Positions 29,741-41,023 of a stretch of 64,000 bases of DNA are shown in pieces. The notes beneath the pieces are model-generated. The model made no database searches and was not told the DNA's origin. It was given only the letters and a program-made list of their open reading frames with translations. Within the stretch, counting starts at the first letter, position 1. Every line of letters begins with the position of its first letter. The DNA is from Vibrio sp. J1-1 (GTDB lineage Bacteria; Pseudomonadota; Gammaproteobacteria; Enterobacterales; Vibrionaceae). The stretch covers positions 62,001 through 126,000 of the forward strand of contig NZ_JAKKCM010000005.1 in the NCBI RefSeq assembly GCF_021728395.1, given 5' to 3'. Both the position numbers and the translations under genes were made by a program.

Positions 29741-30361
29741 TTACTTAGAGTAAAGCTCGACGATCAATTGTTCGTTGATGTCAGCTGATAGATCAGAACG
29801 CTCAGGCATACGCTTGAATGTACCTTCCATCTTGCCACCATCTACTTCAATCCAAGTTGGTTTTTCACGTTGTTCAGCAACTTCTAGAGCAGCTTTGATA
29901 CGAGATTGCTGTTTAGCTTTCTCGCGGATAGAAACAACGTCATTAGCCGCTACTTTGAAAGAAGGAACGTTTACAACTTTACCGTTTACTAGGATAGCTT
30001 TGTGGCTAACTAGCTGACGTGCTTCTGCGCGAGTTGCACCAAAGCCCATGCGGTAAACTACGTTATCAAGACGACCTTCAAGAAGCTGAAGCAGGTTTTC
30101 ACCAGTGTTGCCTTTTAGGCGAGCAGCTTCTTTGTAGTAGTTACGGAATTGTTTTTCTAGAACGCCGTACATACGACGAACTTTTTGCTTCTCACGAAGC
30201 TGAACGCCATACTCAGATAGACGACCGCGACGAGCGCCGTGTACACCTGGTGCGTTATCAATTTTACACTTGGTATCGATCGCGCGAACACCAGACTTAA
30301 GGAATAAGTCAGTGCCTTCACGACGGCTAAGCTTCAGCTTAGGACCCAAATATCTTGCCAT
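29741..30361 (-). CDS. rpsD: 30S ribosomal protein S4
   Basis: 206 residues, E. coli length. It nucleates assembly of the 16S rRNA 5' domain and is the autogenous repressor of the alpha operon through the leader structure before rpsM. An S4 RNA-binding domain is seen at about residues 96-160 ([32 protein letters not shown]). No zinc Cys cluster in the N-terminus, as usual for proteobacteria. Confidence 0.99.
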   Translation of the reverse strand: MARYLGPKLKLSRREGTDLFLKSGVRAIDTKCKIDNAPGVHGARRGRLSEYGVQLREKQKVRRMYGVLEKQFRNYYKEAARLKGNTGENLLQLLEGRLDNVVYRMGFGATRAEARQLVSHKAILVNGKVVNVPSFKVAANDVVSIREKAKQQSRIKAALEVAEQREKPTWIEVDGGKMEGTFKRMPERSDLSADINEQLIVELYSK

Positions 30362-30388
30362 GATTCTTCTCCAATTGTCCTAGAAACG

Positions 30389-30784
<396 letters not shown>

Positions 30785-30796
30785 CTACCTTCCCGA

Positions 30797-31153
30797 TTAT
30801 TTCTTGATCGGCTTACGCGGACCCTTACGGGTGCGAGCGTTGGTTTTAGTACGCTGTCCACGTAGTGGTAGACTGCGACGATGACGAAGACCACGGTAAC
30901 AGCCAAGGTCCATAAGACGCTTGATGTTCATAGATACTTCACGACGTAGATCACCTTCTACAGTGTACTTAGCTACACCATCACGCAGTTGATCGATCTG
31001 CTCTTCAGTTAGTTCACTGATCTTAACATTTTCAGCAATACCCACTTCAGCTAGGATAGCTTGAGAGCGAGTTTTACCGATGCCGTAGATCGCAGTAAGT
31101 GCGATTACAGCATGCTTCTGATCAGGAATGTTAATGCCGGCTATACGGGCCAT
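30797..31153 (-). CDS. rpsM: 30S ribosomal protein S13
   Basis: 118 residues. Head protein forming inter-subunit bridges with L5 and contacting P-site tRNA through its basic tail ([18 protein letters not shown]). The ATG follows TTAGGAGTGAATA. First gene of the alpha operon; its translation start is the target of S4 repression in E. coli, and the corresponding leader motif is present upstream. Confidence 0.99.
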   Translation of the reverse strand: MARIAGINIPDQKHAVIALTAIYGIGKTRSQAILAEVGIAENVKISELTEEQIDQLRDGVAKYTVEGDLRREVSMNIKRLMDLGCYRGLRHRRSLPLRGQRTKTNARTRKGPRKPIKK

Positions 31154-31236
31154 TATTCACTCCTAAGTGTGTTTCTATAAAAGAATTAGCCGCAGCAAAG
31201 CCCGTTATGGATACGCTGCGGAGTACTACTTCTTTT
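31140..31236 (-). promoter_or_regulatory. Alpha-operon leader (S4-binding pseudoknot region)
   Basis: The leader before rpsM contains GTATCC, AACGGGCTTT and the GGAGTG ribosome binding site in the same order as the E. coli alpha-operon S4 target, with complementary arms GCCGCAG and CTGCGGC-like flanking AACGGGCTTT. In E. coli S4 binds this pseudoknot and traps the 30S subunit. Conservation here is by eye. Confidence 0.65.
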
Positions 31237-31258
31237 GCACGCAAAAGGTAGGCCGAGG

Positions 31259-31287
31259 AATATACTCGACCTAACCTTCGTTTTCAA
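31259..31287 (-). promoter_or_regulatory. Promoter of the alpha operon
   Basis: On the minus strand TTGAAA, 17 bases, TATATT, about 105 bases before rpsM and inside the rpmJ-rpsM gap. It gives the alpha operon its own promoter in addition to read-through from the spc operon. Confidence 0.65.
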
Positions 31288-31304
31288 GTAAAAATTTCTG
31301 CTAA

Positions 31305-31418
31305 TTAGCCTTGGCGCTGTTTGTGCTTTGGCTCACTGCAAATCACGCGAACGACACCGTTACGCTTGATTACTTTACAGTTACGGCAGATTTTTTTAAC
31401 GGAAGCACGAACTTTCAT
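31305..31418 (-). CDS. rpmJ: 50S ribosomal protein L36
   Basis: 37-residue gene missed by length filters. Read from ATG at 31418 it begins [20 protein letters not shown] and ends KHKQRQG. Cys11, Cys14, Cys27 and His32 form the zinc ribbon, so this is the zinc-binding (C+) form. Located at the end of the spc operon, 38 bases after secY, as in E. coli. In a zinc-starved cell a C- paralogue elsewhere would be expected to replace it. Confidence 0.97.
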
Positions 31419-31456
31419 TGCTAAACTCCGTAAATGAAACTGAGTCTACCGCCGGA

Positions 31457-32791
31457 TTAACGGCCGTAGCCTTTCAGATTCGCTTTCTTCAACACAGAAT
31501 CATACTGTTGAGACATCATATGAGTCTGTACCTGTGCCATAAAGTCCATAATTACAACCACTACGATAAGTAGTGATGTACCGCCGAAGTAGAAACGTAC
31601 GTTCCACGCGACCATCATGAACTCGGGAATCAGACAGATAAAGGTAATGTACAGTGCACCTGCAAGGGTAAGACGTGTCATCACTTTATCAATATATTTC
31701 GCTGTCTGCTCACCTGGGCGGATGCCGGGTACGAATGCACCTGACTTCTTCAAGTTATCTGCTGTTTCACGTGGGTTAAAAACCAACGCTGTGTAGAAGA
31801 AACAGAAGAAGATAATTGCTGCAGCATAAAGCATTACATACAGCGGTTGACCTGGGCTAAGAGCCAAAGACACGTCAGTTAACCAACCGAACGCGCTGCT
31901 CTCACCGTTCTGACCAAACCACTGAGCCAGTGTTCCTGGGAACAGGATAATACTTGATGCGAAAATCGCTGGAATAACGCCTGCCATATTAATTTTAAGT
32001 GGCAGATGCGAGCTTTGTGCAGCAAATACTTTACGACCTTGTTGACGCTTCGCGTAGTTAACAACGATTCGACGTTGACCACGCTCCATGAAAACAACGA
32101 AGTAAATTACTGCAAAAGACAATACCGCGATTAGCAACAGAAGAAGTACATGCAATTCACCTTGACGCGCTTGCTCGATTGTTTGACCGATTGCAGAAGG
32201 CAATCCCGCAACAATACCTGCAAAAATTAGTAACGAAATACCGTTACCAATTCCACGCTCTGTAATTTGTTCACCTAACCACATCAAGAACATGGTGCCG
32301 GTTACTAAACTTACGGTAGCAATAAGCGTAAACATGGTTTGGTTGATAACAACCAGATTATCGACCATGTTTGGTAAGCCCGTTGCAATACCTATAGCCT
32401 GGAAGGTTGCAAGTACAAGCGTGCCGTAGCGTGTGTATTGGCTTATCTTACGACGGCCTGCTTCACCCTCTTTTTTGAGTTCAGCTAACGCTGGATGAAC
32501 TACAGTTAGCAATTGGACAACAATAGATGCCGAAATATACGGCATAATGCCCAATGCTAATATAGATGCACGCTCAAGAGCACCACCGGAGAACATGTTA
32601 AACATTTCTACGATGGTACCTTTTTGCTGGTCGAACAATTCGGCAAGTACAGCAGCGTCAATACCAGGGATCGGCACAAAAGAGCCTGCTCGGAATACTA
32701 AAAGTGCACAAATTACGAATAATAAGCGCGACTTCAGCTCACTTAAGCCGCTCTGAGCACTACGAAAATCTTGTCCTGGTTTCTTAGCCAT
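31457..32791 (-). CDS. secY: Protein translocase subunit SecY
   Basis: 444-residue channel of the general secretion pathway with ten membrane helices. It starts with a soluble [30 protein letters not shown] segment and plug region, and contains [22 protein letters not shown] and the cytoplasmic loop [18 protein letters not shown] used for ribosome and SecA docking. Penultimate gene of the spc operon, following rplO. Confidence 0.99.
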   Translation of the reverse strand: MAKKPGQDFRSAQSGLSELKSRLLFVICALLVFRAGSFVPIPGIDAAVLAELFDQQKGTIVEMFNMFSGGALERASILALGIMPYISASIVVQLLTVVHPALAELKKEGEAGRRKISQYTRYGTLVLATFQAIGIATGLPNMVDNLVVINQTMFTLIATVSLVTGTMFLMWLGEQITERGIGNGISLLIFAGIVAGLPSAIGQTIEQARQGELHVLLLLLIAVLSFAVIYFVVFMERGQRRIVVNYAKRQQGRKVFAAQSSHLPLKINMAGVIPAIFASSIILFPGTLAQWFGQNGESSAFGWLTDVSLALSPGQPLYVMLYAAAIIFFCFFYTALVFNPRETADNLKKSGAFVPGIRPGEQTAKYIDKVMTRLTLAGALYITFICLIPEFMMVAWNVRFYFGGTSLLIVVVVIMDFMAQVQTHMMSQQYDSVLKKANLKGYGR

Positions 32792-32811
32792 CTGTACCTC
32801 GTTCCTCGAGA

Positions 32812-33246
32812 TTATTCCTCGATTTTACCGCCTGCAGCTTCGATTGCAGCTTTAGCGCCTTTAGTCACACGTAGACCTTTAACAGTCACTGCTTTGTTGA
32901 TTTCACCAGAAAGAACAACTTTTACGAATTCGATGTTCTTAGTGATGATGTTAGCAGCTTTAAGACTGTTAAGATCAACTACGTCACCAGAAACTTTCGC
33001 TAGCTCAGCTAGACGAACTTCAGCAGACACTAGGCTCTTACGAGAAGTGAAACCGAATTTTGGTAGACGTTGTTTCAGAGGCATCTGACCGCCTTCGAAA
33101 CCTGGACGAACACTGCCGCCAGAACGTGATTTTTGACCTTTGTGACCACGGCCACCAGTTTTACCTAGGCCTGAACCGATACCACGACCTACTCGCTTCG
33201 CAGAAGTTTTCGCGCCAGCAGCCGGTGCTAGAGTATTCAAACGCAT
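32812..33246 (-). CDS. rplO: 50S ribosomal protein L15
   Basis: 144 residues. Late assembly protein of the large subunit with a long extended Gly/Arg/Lys-rich N-terminus ([22 protein letters not shown] as the visible signature, shortened here) that threads into 23S rRNA. spc operon, five bases after rpmD. Confidence 0.98.
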
Positions 33247-33251
33247 TCTGA

Positions 33252-33428
33252 TTACTCCTCAACTTTAACCATGTAGTAAACCTTGTTGATCATACCGCGC
33301 ACGCACGGAGTATCTTCAAGTTCTACTGTGTGGTTGATTTTACGAAGACCTAGACCGCGCAAAGTAGCTTTGTGCTTAGGTAGACGACCAATTGAGCTTT
33401 TAGTTTGAGTTACTTTAATAGTTGCCAT
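33252..33428 (-). CDS. rpmD: 50S ribosomal protein L30
   Basis: 58 residues from Met at 33428 ([20 protein letters not shown]), matching family length. A longer frame to 33455 adds nine residues that overlap rpsE and is rejected. spc operon, between rpsE and rplO. Confidence 0.98.
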
Positions 33429-33435
33429 GGTGTTC

Positions 33436-33939
33436 TTACTCCGAAATAGATTCAACAGTTAGACCACGTTTAGCAGCAACCATTTCTGGTGACTTCATGC
33501 TACCTAGAGCATCGATCGTTGCACGAACGATGTTGATAGGGTTCGTAGAACCGTATGCTTTAGATAGTACGTTGTGTACACCAGCAACTTCTAGTACTGC
33601 ACGCATCGCACCACCTGCGATAACACCAGTACCTTCTGCTGCAGGCTGCATGTAAACTTTAGAGCCCGAGTGGCGACCTTTCACTGGGTGGTGAAGAGTG
33701 CCTTCGTTTAGAGCGATCGTAGTCATGTTACGACGCGCTTTTTCCATTGCTTTTTGAATCGCTGCAGGTACTTCACGAGCTTTGCCGTAACCGAAACCTA
33801 CACGACCATTACCGTCACCAACTACTGTTAGTGCAGTGAAGCTCATGATTCGACCACCTTTAACCGTTTTAGAAACACGGTTAACTGCGATTAATTTTTC
33901 TTGCAAATCATTCGCTTGAACTTGTTGTTCTTTAGCCAT
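33436..33939 (-). CDS. rpsE: 30S ribosomal protein S5
   Basis: 167 residues. Works in decoding fidelity and mRNA unwinding. The double-stranded RNA-binding N-terminal domain ([19 protein letters not shown]) and the [20 protein letters not shown] motif are present. Spectinomycin-resistance changes occur in the loop near residues 20-30 ([10 protein letters not shown]), which reads wild type. spc operon. Confidence 0.99.
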   Translation of the reverse strand: MAKEQQVQANDLQEKLIAVNRVSKTVKGGRIMSFTALTVVGDGNGRVGFGYGKAREVPAAIQKAMEKARRNMTTIALNEGTLHHPVKGRHSGSKVYMQPAAEGTGVIAGGAMRAVLEVAGVHNVLSKAYGSTNPINIVRATIDALGSMKSPEMVAAKRGLTVESISE

Positions 33940-33953
33940 CTTCCAACCCTACC

Positions 33954-34307
33954 TTAGAATTTCAGACCAGCTTCGCGAGCAGATTCTGCTAGCGCCGCTA
34001 CTCGACCGTGGTATTGGAAACCAGAACGATCAAATGCAACTGCAGTTACGCCTTTTTCAAGAGCGCGCTCTGCAACAGCTTTACCTACTGCTTTAGCTGC
34101 ATCAACGTTACCAGTGTATTTCACTTGCTCACGGATCGCTTTTTCTACAGTAGAAGCTGCTGCGATAACCTCAGAGCCATTAGCCGCGATAACCTGTGCG
34201 TACACGTGACGAGGAGTACGGTGTACAACTAGGCGAGTCGCACCCAGTTCTGCAATCTTACGACGTGCGCGTGTAGCACGACGGATGCGAGATGCTTTCT
34301 TATCCAT
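33954..34307 (-). CDS. rplR: 50S ribosomal protein L18
   Basis: 117 residues. Binds 5S rRNA with L5 and L25 to form the central protuberance. Basic N-terminus ([16 protein letters not shown]) and the [16 protein letters not shown] strand are characteristic. spc operon, between rplF and rpsE. Confidence 0.98.
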
Positions 34308-34316
34308 AGTGTTACC

Positions 34317-34850
34317 TTACTTCTTCTTAGCTTCTTTAGTACGCACATTTTCATCTGCGTAACGAACACCTTTACCTTTGTAAGGCTCAGGTTGACGGTA
34401 AGAACGAATGTCAGCCGCAACTTGACCAACTAGTTGCTTATCAGCACCAGTGATCACAATTTCAGTTTGGCTTGGACATTCAGCTTTAATACCCGCTGGC
34501 AACTCGTGCTCAACTGGGTGTGAGAAGCCTAGTGTTAGACCTACAGCGTTGCCTTTGATAGCAGCACGGTAACCAACACCTTTAAGAGTTAGCTTCTTAG
34601 TAAAGCCTTCAGTAACACCAACAACCATGTTGTTTACTAGTGCACGAGCAGTACCTGCTTGTGCCCAAGCGTTAGCAACACCTTCTTTAGGACCGAAAGT
34701 TAGGTTGTTTTCTTCCTGAGCGATAACTACTGCATTGTTAAGAACGCGAGTTAGTTCGCCCTTAGCACCTTTAACAGTGATTTCTTGGCCGTTTAGTTTC
34801 ACCTCTACGCCAGCTGGAATAGCGACAGGTGCTTTTGCAACACGAGACAT
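34317..34850 (-). CDS. rplF: 50S ribosomal protein L6
   Basis: 177 residues in two similar domains; sits near the sarcin-ricin loop and factor-binding site. The C-terminal signature [20 protein letters not shown] is intact. spc operon, after rpsH. Confidence 0.99.
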   Translation of the reverse strand: MSRVAKAPVAIPAGVEVKLNGQEITVKGAKGELTRVLNNAVVIAQEENNLTFGPKEGVANAWAQAGTARALVNNMVVGVTEGFTKKLTLKGVGYRAAIKGNAVGLTLGFSHPVEHELPAGIKAECPSQTEIVITGADKQLVGQVAADIRSYRQPEPYKGKGVRYADENVRTKEAKKK

Positions 34851-34863
34851 AGTCTACTCCTTA

Positions 34864-35256
34864 TTAAGCTACGTAGCAGATGATTTCACCACCAAGACCT
34901 GCTTTACGTGCAGCGCGGTCTGACATAAGACCCTTGGAAGTAGAAACGATAGCAATCCCAAGACCACCCATTACAGAAGGAAGTTGATCTTTCTTCTTGT
35001 AAACACGTAGACCTGGACGAGAAACACGTTTAAGTTGCTCGATTACTGGTTTAGCTTGGAAGTACTTAAGAGTAACTTCTAGCTCAGGTTTTGCTTCGCC
35101 TTCAACAGCGAAGTCAACGATGTAACCTTCAGCTTTTAGTAGTGCAGCAATTGCAACTTTAAGCTTTGAAGAAGGCATTTTTACAGCAACTTTGTTTGCT
35201 GCCTGACCGTTACGAACGCGGGTCAGCATATCCGAAATCGGATCTTGCATGCTCAT
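34864..35256 (-). CDS. rpsH: 30S ribosomal protein S8
   Basis: 130 residues. Central-domain 16S rRNA binder; in E. coli it also represses the spc operon by binding mRNA at the rplE start. Opens with [19 protein letters not shown] second ATG one codon downstream of the first (MSMQDP) is an alternative start. Confidence 0.99.
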   Translation of the reverse strand: MSMQDPISDMLTRVRNGQAANKVAVKMPSSKLKVAIAALLKAEGYIVDFAVEGEAKPELEVTLKYFQAKPVIEQLKRVSRPGLRVYKKKDQLPSVMGGLGIAIVSTSKGLMSDRAARKAGLGGEIICYVA

Positions 35257-35285
35257 ATGATTTACTCCAAATGATTAAGTGGCAA

Positions 35286-35591
35286 TTACCAGCTAGCCTT
35301 ACGAAGACCCGGAATCTCGCCTTTCATGCAAGCTTCACGAACCTTAATACGGCTTAGACCGAACTTACGTAGGTAACCGTGTGGACGACCAGTTTGGTTG
35401 CAACGGTTGCGCTGACGTGATGCACTTGAATCACGTGGAAGAGATTGCAGTGTAAGAACTGCGTTCCAACGATCTTCTTCAGATGCGTTTACATCGCTAA
35501 TGATAGCTTTAAGCGCAGCACGCTTCTCAGCGAACTTAGCTACTAGCTTCGCACGTTTTGCTTCACGTGCTTTCATTGAATTTTTAGCCAT
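35286..35591 (-). CDS. rpsN: 30S ribosomal protein S14
   Basis: 101 residues, the long form without a CXXC zinc ribbon (C- type), so it does not need zinc. [19 protein letters not shown] is the family signature. Head of the small subunit; spc operon, after rplE. Confidence 0.99.
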   Translation of the reverse strand: MAKNSMKAREAKRAKLVAKFAEKRAALKAIISDVNASEEDRWNAVLTLQSLPRDSSASRQRNRCNQTGRPHGYLRKFGLSRIKVREACMKGEIPGLRKASW

Positions 35592-35608
35592 AACAGTAAC
35601 CCTTCACC

Positions 35609-36148
35609 TTACTTACGGAATGGGAAGTTAAAGGCAGCCAGCAGAGCACGGCCTTCCTCATCAGTACCAGCAGACGTCGTAATAGTGATGTCTAGACCGC
35701 GTACTCGATCAACTTTATCAAAGTCGATTTCCGGGAAGATGATTTGCTCGCGAACGCCCATGCTGTAGTTACCGCGTCCGTCAAAAGACTTAGCGCTAAC
35801 GCCACGGAAGTCACGTACACGTGGAAGAGCGATGTTAATCAAACGCTCAAGAAAATCCCACATACGTTCGCCACGCAAGGTTACTTTACAACCGATAGGG
35901 TAGCCTTCACGGATTTTGAAACCTGCAACAGATTTGCGCGCTTTTGTGATAAGTGGCTTCTGACCAGAGATCGTTGCCATATCAGACGCTGCATTTTCTA
36001 GCAGTTTCTTATCGTTGATTGCTTCACCAACACCCATGTTCAGGGTGATTTTCTCGATTCTAGGGACTTGCATGACGCTTGTGTAGCTGAACTGTTTGGT
36101 CAGTTCAGCGACTACAGACGACTTGTAGTAATCATGCAGTTTCGCCAT
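35609..36148 (-). CDS. rplE: 50S ribosomal protein L5
   Basis: 179 residues. Binds 5S rRNA and contacts S13 and P-site t[24 protein letters not shown] is split by family-typical residues and the [20 protein letters not shown] loop is conserved. The start region of this gene is the S8 regulatory target in E. coli; whether the hairpin is conserved was not tested. Confidence 0.99.
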   Translation of the reverse strand: MAKLHDYYKSSVVAELTKQFSYTSVMQVPRIEKITLNMGVGEAINDKKLLENAASDMATISGQKPLITKARKSVAGFKIREGYPIGCKVTLRGERMWDFLERLINIALPRVRDFRGVSAKSFDGRGNYSMGVREQIIFPEIDFDKVDRVRGLDITITTSAGTDEEGRALLAAFNFPFRK

Positions 36149-36172
36149 AGTAGAACTCCAAATTACTTCTAA

Positions 36173-36490
36173 TTAGTTAGAAACGGTTTCGCCATTAGAC
36201 TTGAAGAAACGAACTTTCTTGCCGTCTTCAAAACGGAAACCGATACGGTCAGCTTTACCAGTAGCTGCGTTAAAGATTGCAACGTTAGAAGCGTCAATAG
36301 CTGCTTCTTGTTCAACGATGCCACCTTGTTGACCTAGAGCCGGAACCGGCTTTTGGTGTTTTTTAACAAGGTTGATGCCTTCAACGATAACTTTACCAGT
36401 TGCTAGAACCTTAGTTACTTTACCTTTCTTGCCTTTGTCTTTACCAGCAAGAACGATTACTTCGTCGTTACGACGGATTTTAGCTGCCAT
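36173..36490 (-). CDS. rplX: 50S ribosomal protein L24
   Basis: 105 residues. One of two assembly initiators of the large subunit; KOW motif near residues 5-35 ([19 protein letters not shown]). spc operon, between rplN and rplE. Confidence 0.98.
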
Positions 36491-36503
36491 TTCTACGTGC
36501 TCC

Positions 36504-36875
36504 TTACAGAACTTCTGGAGCCAGTGAAACGATCTTCATGAACTTATCGCCACGAAGTTCGCGTGTCACAGGACCAAAGATACGTGTACCGATTGGTTGC
36601 TCTGTATTGTCGTTCAACAATACGCAAGCATTTCGGTCGAAGCGAATGACAGAACCGTCAGGACGACGTACGCCTTTACGGGTGCGCACTACCACCGCCT
36701 TCAGAACATCACCTTTTTTTACTTTACCGCGAGGAATTGCTTCCTTCACAGTAACTTTGATGACGTCACCGATATGTGCATAACGGCGGTGAGAGCCACC
36801 CAGAACCTTAATACACATTACGCTGCGTGCGCCTGAGTTATCAGCTGCGTCCAGCATACTTTGCATTTGGATCAT
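36504..36875 (-). CDS. rplN: 50S ribosomal protein L14
   Basis: 123 residues. Lies at the subunit interface and is the docking site of the RsfS silencing factor. [20 protein letters not shown] opens the protein as in E. coli. First gene of the spc operon, 162 bases after rpsQ, with a terminator-like hairpin and a candidate promoter in between. Confidence 0.99.
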
Positions 36876-36944
36876 GTTAGTGCTCCGCTAAATATTAATA
36901 ACTAGACCCATCACGGGTCGGGCTGCCTCTTTAAAAGGGACGCG

Positions 36945-36955
36945 AATTGTACCAC
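36945..36955 (-). promoter_or_regulatory. Candidate extended -10 promoter of the spc operon
   Basis: On the minus strand TGGTACAAT gives an extended -10 (TG-N-TACAAT) about 70 bases before rplN. A TTGACT lies 22 bases upstream, too far for a standard -35, so the extended -10 probably carries the promoter. Confidence 0.4.
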
Positions 36956-36975
36956 CCTTTTTTGTGATTGGGTAG

Positions 36976-37012
36976 TCAAAAAATAAACGGCTCCAAAAAT
37001 ATTTTGGAGCCG
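36976..37012 (-). terminator. Terminator at the S10/spc operon junction
   Basis: CGGCTCCAAAA-ATA-TTTTGGAGCCG is a perfect 11-bp stem; on the transcribed strand it is followed by TTTATTTTTTGA. It ends the S10 operon after rpsQ. Confidence 0.85.
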
Positions 37013-37037
37013 CTTTAGTTTCATAGAATTAACGAGA

Positions 37038-37292
37038 TTAAATCTTCGCCTTTTCTAGAACTTTTACCAAAGTCCAAGACTTAGTCTTAGACAGTGGACG
37101 ACACTCAGCGATTTCAACTGTGTCGCCTAGGCCACACTCGTTGTTCTCGTCATGTGCGTGTACTTTAGTCGTACGTTTAACGTATTTACCATAGATAGGG
37201 TGTTTTACGAAACGTTCGATAGCAACAGTGATAGACTTGTCCATCTTATCGCTAACAACACGACCTTGTTGAGTACGTTTTACTTCGCTCAT
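37038..37292 (-). CDS. rpsQ: 30S ribosomal protein S17
   Basis: 84 residues, OB-fold primary binder of the 16S 5' domain. [27 protein letters not shown] is its start region (given in part). Last gene of the S10 operon; overlaps or abuts the rpmC stop. Confidence 0.98.
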   Translation of the reverse strand: MSEVKRTQQGRVVSDKMDKSITVAIERFVKHPIYGKYVKRTTKVHAHDENNECGLGDTVEIAECRPLSKTKSWTLVKVLEKAKI

Positions 37293-37483
37293 TATGCGCC
37301 TGCCTTCTCAGTCAAAACAGTTTTCACACGTGCGATATCACGGCGTACAGCTTTCAGAGTATGAGTTTGCTGTAGTTGACCAGTTGCAGCTTGCATGCGC
37401 AAGTTGAACTGTTCACGTAGCAAATTCATTAGCTCAGCGTTAAGCTCTTCAACGCTTTTCTCGCGTAGATCTTGTGCGTTCAT
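37292..37483 (-). CDS. rpmC: 50S ribosomal protein L29
   Basis: 63 residues from ATG at 37483 ([18 protein letters not shown]), the E. coli length. A GTG one codon upstream is rejected. It lies at the exit tunnel next to L23, where trigger factor and SRP dock. The ATG overlaps the rplP stop by one base (TGATG), implying coupled translation. Confidence 0.97.
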   Translation of the reverse strand: MNAQDLREKSVEELNAELMNLLREQFNLRMQAATGQLQQTHTLKAVRRDIARVKTVLTEKAGA

Positions 37484-37893
37484 CACATCACCTGCTTAGT
37501 TACAAATGTAGTTTTGAAAGGCAGTTTACGTGCCGCAAGACGGAACGCTTCACGTGCCAATTCTTCAGGTACACCACCCATTTCGTACATAACCTTACCA
37601 GGTTGGATTTGGGCTACCCAGTACTCAACGTTACCTTTACCCTTACCCTGACGAACTTCAAGTGGTTTTTCTGTGATTGGTTTGTCTGGGAACACACGGA
37701 TCCAGATTTTACCTTGACGCTTAACGTGACGTGTCATTGCACGACGTGCCGCTTCGATTTGACGAGCAGTTAGACGACCACGGCCAACAGCTTTAAGACC
37801 GAATTCGCCGAAGCTTACATCAGTACCCTTAGCTAGACCACGGTTACGACCAGTCTGAACCTTACGGAACTTAGTACGTTTAGGTTGTAGCAT
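37483..37893 (-). CDS. rplP: 50S ribosomal protein L16
   Basis: 136 residues. Organises A-site tRNA binding; late assembly protein. [19 protein letters not shown] and the [20 protein letters not shown] region are conserved. The Arg81 region that is hydroxylated in E. coli lies in the central loop. S10 operon. Confidence 0.99.
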
Positions 37894-37904
37894 CTGTCGA
37901 CTCC

Positions 37905-38603
37905 TTACTTACGGCCTTTACGCTGCTTCTTAGGCTTGTCGCCTTTAGGCTCAACAGCGTTAGCTGCTGGCATACCACCTAGAATCTCACCTTTGAAGAT
38001 CCAAGTTTTAATGCCGATCACACCGTATTGAGTGTGAGCCGAAGAAGTTGCGTAATCAATGTCAGCACGTAGAGTGTGTAGAGGCACACGGCCTTCACGG
38101 TACCACTCTGAACGTGCGATTTCAGCGCCGCCTAGACGACCGCTTACTTCCACTTTGATACCTTTAGCGCCTAGACGCATTGCGTTTTGTACCGCGCGCT
38201 TCATAGCACGACGGAACATAACACGACGCTCTAGCTGAGACGCGATGCTGTCACCAACAAGTTGCGCATCCAGTTCAGGCTTACGTACTTCAGCGATGTT
38301 AATTTGCGCTGGTACACCTGCAATTTTAGCTACAGCTGCGCGTAGCTTCTCTACGTCTTCACCTTTCTTACCGATAACAACGCCTGGACGAGCAGTGTGA
38401 ATAGTCACACGGATGCTCTTAGCAGGACGCTCGATAACGATGCGTGATAGAGACGCTTTTTTCAGTTCACTTGTAAGGAACTGACGTACCTTGAAGTCGC
38501 CGTCTAGGTTGTCAGCGAAATCTTTGGTGTTAGCAAACCATGTAGCATTCCAAGGCTTAACGATGCCTAGACGAATACCATTAGGATGTACTTTTTGACC
38601 CAT
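37905..38603 (-). CDS. rpsC: 30S ribosomal protein S3
   Basis: 232 residues. Forms the mRNA entry tunnel with S4 and S5. N-terminal KH domain (about residues 38-106) contains [20 protein letters not shown], the GXXG loop being IGKKGE. C-terminal basic tail ([13 protein letters not shown]). S10 operon, after rplV. Confidence 0.99.
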   Translation of the reverse strand: MGQKVHPNGIRLGIVKPWNATWFANTKDFADNLDGDFKVRQFLTSELKKASLSRIVIERPAKSIRVTIHTARPGVVIGKKGEDVEKLRAAVAKIAGVPAQINIAEVRKPELDAQLVGDSIASQLERRVMFRRAMKRAVQNAMRLGAKGIKVEVSGRLGGAEIARSEWYREGRVPLHTLRADIDYATSSAHTQYGVIGIKTWIFKGEILGGMPAANAVEPKGDKPKKQRKGRK

Positions 38604-38621
38604 TGCTTACTCTCCTAGTCT

Positions 38622-38954
38622 CTAGCGATCTGCTACAACAACAGTGATGTGGCTTGAACGCTTCAAGATACGATCCGCACGACCTTTAGCACGAGGCATA
38701 ATACGCTTCATGGTTGGGCCTTCATCTACAAAGATTTTTGCGACATTCAGATCGTCAATATCTGCACCTTCGTTGTGCTCCGCGTTAGCGATAGCAGACT
38801 CTAGAACTTTCTTAACTAGTTCAGCAGCTTTTTTGTTGCTGAAAGTTAGGATTTCTAGAGCTTGGTCAACAGATTTACCACGGATTTGATCCGCAACTAA
38901 GCGAGCTTTCTGAGGCGAAATGCGAGCAAAGTTATGTTTAGCAATTGCTTCCAT
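38622..38954 (-). CDS. rplV: 50S ribosomal protein L22
   Basis: 110 residues. Its beta-hairpin (about residues 80-100; [20 protein letters not shown]) lines the exit tunnel at the macrolide constriction; no deletion is seen there, so the sequence reads as macrolide-sensitive wild type. S10 operon. Confidence 0.98.
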
Positions 38955-38964
38955 TATCTACTCC

Positions 38965-39255
<291 letters not shown>

Positions 39256-39264
39256 TTATATAGA

Positions 39265-40089
39265 TTACTTGTTACGACGACGTACGATGTACTTGTCAGT
39301 GCGTTTGTTCTTACGAGTCTTGAAGCCTTTAGTTGGCATACCCCAAGGTGATACTGGATGACGGCCACCAGAAGTACGACCTTCACCACCACCGTGTGGG
39401 TGATCAACCGGGTTCATTACCACACCGCGAACGGTTGGACGAACACCGCGCCAGCGAGTAGCACCAGCTTTACCAAGTTCACGTAGCATGTGCTCAGAGT
39501 TACCAACTTCACCGATTGTTGCACGGCCTTCAGAAAGAACTTTGCGCATTTCGCCAGAACGTAGACGGATAGTTACGTATGAACCGTCGCGAGCAACGAT
39601 TTGAGCGTAAGCACCAGCTGAACGAGCTAGCTGACCGCCTTTACCAGGCTTCAGTTCAACGTTGTGTACAGTTGAACCTACTGGGATGTTACGCATTGGT
39701 AGAGTGTTACCAGCTTTGATAGGTGCATCAACACCTGACTGAATAACATCACCAGCTACAACACCTTTAGGTGCTAGGATGTAGCGACGCTCACCGTCTT
39801 TGTAAAGAACTAGAGCAATATTTGCGCTACGGTTTGGATCGTATTCAAGACGCTCAACTGTCGCTGGGATACCGTCTTTAGTACGTTTGAAGTCAATTAC
39901 ACGGTAGTGATGCTTGTGACCACCGCCGATATGACGTACTGTGATACGACCGTTGTTGTTACGACCACCATTCTTAGAGTTTTTCTCTAGAAGAGGTGCG
40001 TATGGCTTGCCCTTGTGTAGGTCAGCGTTAACAACTTTAACAACGTGACGACGACCAGGGGAAGTCGGCTTACATTTAACAATAGCCAT
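39265..40089 (-). CDS. rplB: 50S ribosomal protein L2
   Basis: 274 residues. Needed for subunit association and peptidyl transferase; the functional His lies in the [18 protein letters not shown] motif near residue 229. OB-fold and SH3-like domains in the middle. S10 operon. Confidence 0.99.
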   Translation of the reverse strand: MAIVKCKPTSPGRRHVVKVVNADLHKGKPYAPLLEKNSKNGGRNNNGRITVRHIGGGHKHHYRVIDFKRTKDGIPATVERLEYDPNRSANIALVLYKDGERRYILAPKGVVAGDVIQSGVDAPIKAGNTLPMRNIPVGSTVHNVELKPGKGGQLARSAGAYAQIVARDGSYVTIRLRSGEMRKVLSEGRATIGEVGNSEHMLRELGKAGATRWRGVRPTVRGVVMNPVDHPHGGGEGRTSGGRHPVSPWGMPTKGFKTRKNKRTDKYIVRRRNK

Positions 40090-40104
40090 TTTTAACTACT
40101 CCTG

Positions 40105-40407
40105 TTATTCCGCGCCGCCAACGAAGTCAAGATCTTGACCTTCTTTCAAAGTAACGTACGCTTTCTTAACGTCGCTGCGGCGACCTTGGCGTAGACCTTG
40201 ACGTTTGGTCTTACCCTTAGTGATAAGAGTATTTACAGACTTAACTTCAACTTCAAATAGCTTTTCTACAGCTGCTTTGATCTCTTTTTTAGTAGCATCT
40301 TTAGCTACTTTGAAAACGATAGTGTTCGCTTTCTCAGCTGCCATAGTTGCTTTTTCAGAGATGTGCGGTGCACGTAGAACTTTTAGGATACGCTCTTCAG
40401 TGATCAT
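40105..40407 (-). CDS. rplW: 50S ribosomal protein L23
   Basis: 100 residues. Tunnel-exit protein that docks trigger factor and SRP; the exposed Glu near residue 18 is in HISEKATM. Its start overlaps the rplD stop by four bases, so the two are translationally coupled. Confidence 0.98.
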
Positions 40408-41006
40408 GCTAGCATCTCCTCAACTTGTTTAACTGCCTCAGCAGTCATTACAACTTTGTCGAACGCGATTAGTGAAACTGGATCAATACCAGCGACATCA
40501 CGTGCGTCAACTTTGTATAGGTTACGAGCCGCTAGGAATAGATTCTCATCTACTTCGCTAGTCACGATTAGAGCGTCAGTTAGCTCAAGCTCTTTCAGCT
40601 TAGCTACTAGCTCTTTAGTCTTTGGTGCTTCAACTGAGAAGTTATCAACAACGATTAAACGCTCTTGACGAACAAGCTCAGAAAGAATGCTCTTCATAGC
40701 ACCGCGGTACATTTTTTTGTTTACTTTTTGGCTGTGATCTTGTGGTTTCGCAGCAAAAGTAACACCACCCGAACGCCAGATTGGGCTACGGATTGTACCA
40801 GCACGTGCACGGCCAGTACCTTTTTGACGCCATGGCTTAGCGCCACCGCCAGAAACTTCTGAACGTGTTTTTTGAGCACGAGTACCTTGACGAGCACCTG
40901 CTGCAAATGCAACAACTACTTGGTGTACAAGAGCTTCGTTAAACTCACGTCCGAAAGTAGTTTCGGAAACAGTTAGTGCATCGGCACCTTTAACCATTAG
41001 TTCCAT
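40404..41006 (-). CDS. rplD: 50S ribosomal protein L4
   Basis: 200 residues. Tunnel constriction protein, and in E. coli the autogenous repressor of the S10 operon acting on both transcription and translation at the leader. The loop [20 protein letters not shown] (around residues 60-80) is the tunnel extension and reads as macrolide sensitive. The S10 leader here has several hairpins that could be its target. Confidence 0.99.
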   Translation of the reverse strand: MELMVKGADALTVSETTFGREFNEALVHQVVVAFAAGARQGTRAQKTRSEVSGGGAKPWRQKGTGRARAGTIRSPIWRSGGVTFAAKPQDHSQKVNKKMYRGAMKSILSELVRQERLIVVDNFSVEAPKTKELVAKLKELELTDALIVTSEVDENLFLAARNLYKVDARDVAGIDPVSLIAFDKVVMTAEAVKQVEEMLA

Positions 41007-41023
41007 TACTTACTCCTGAGACG

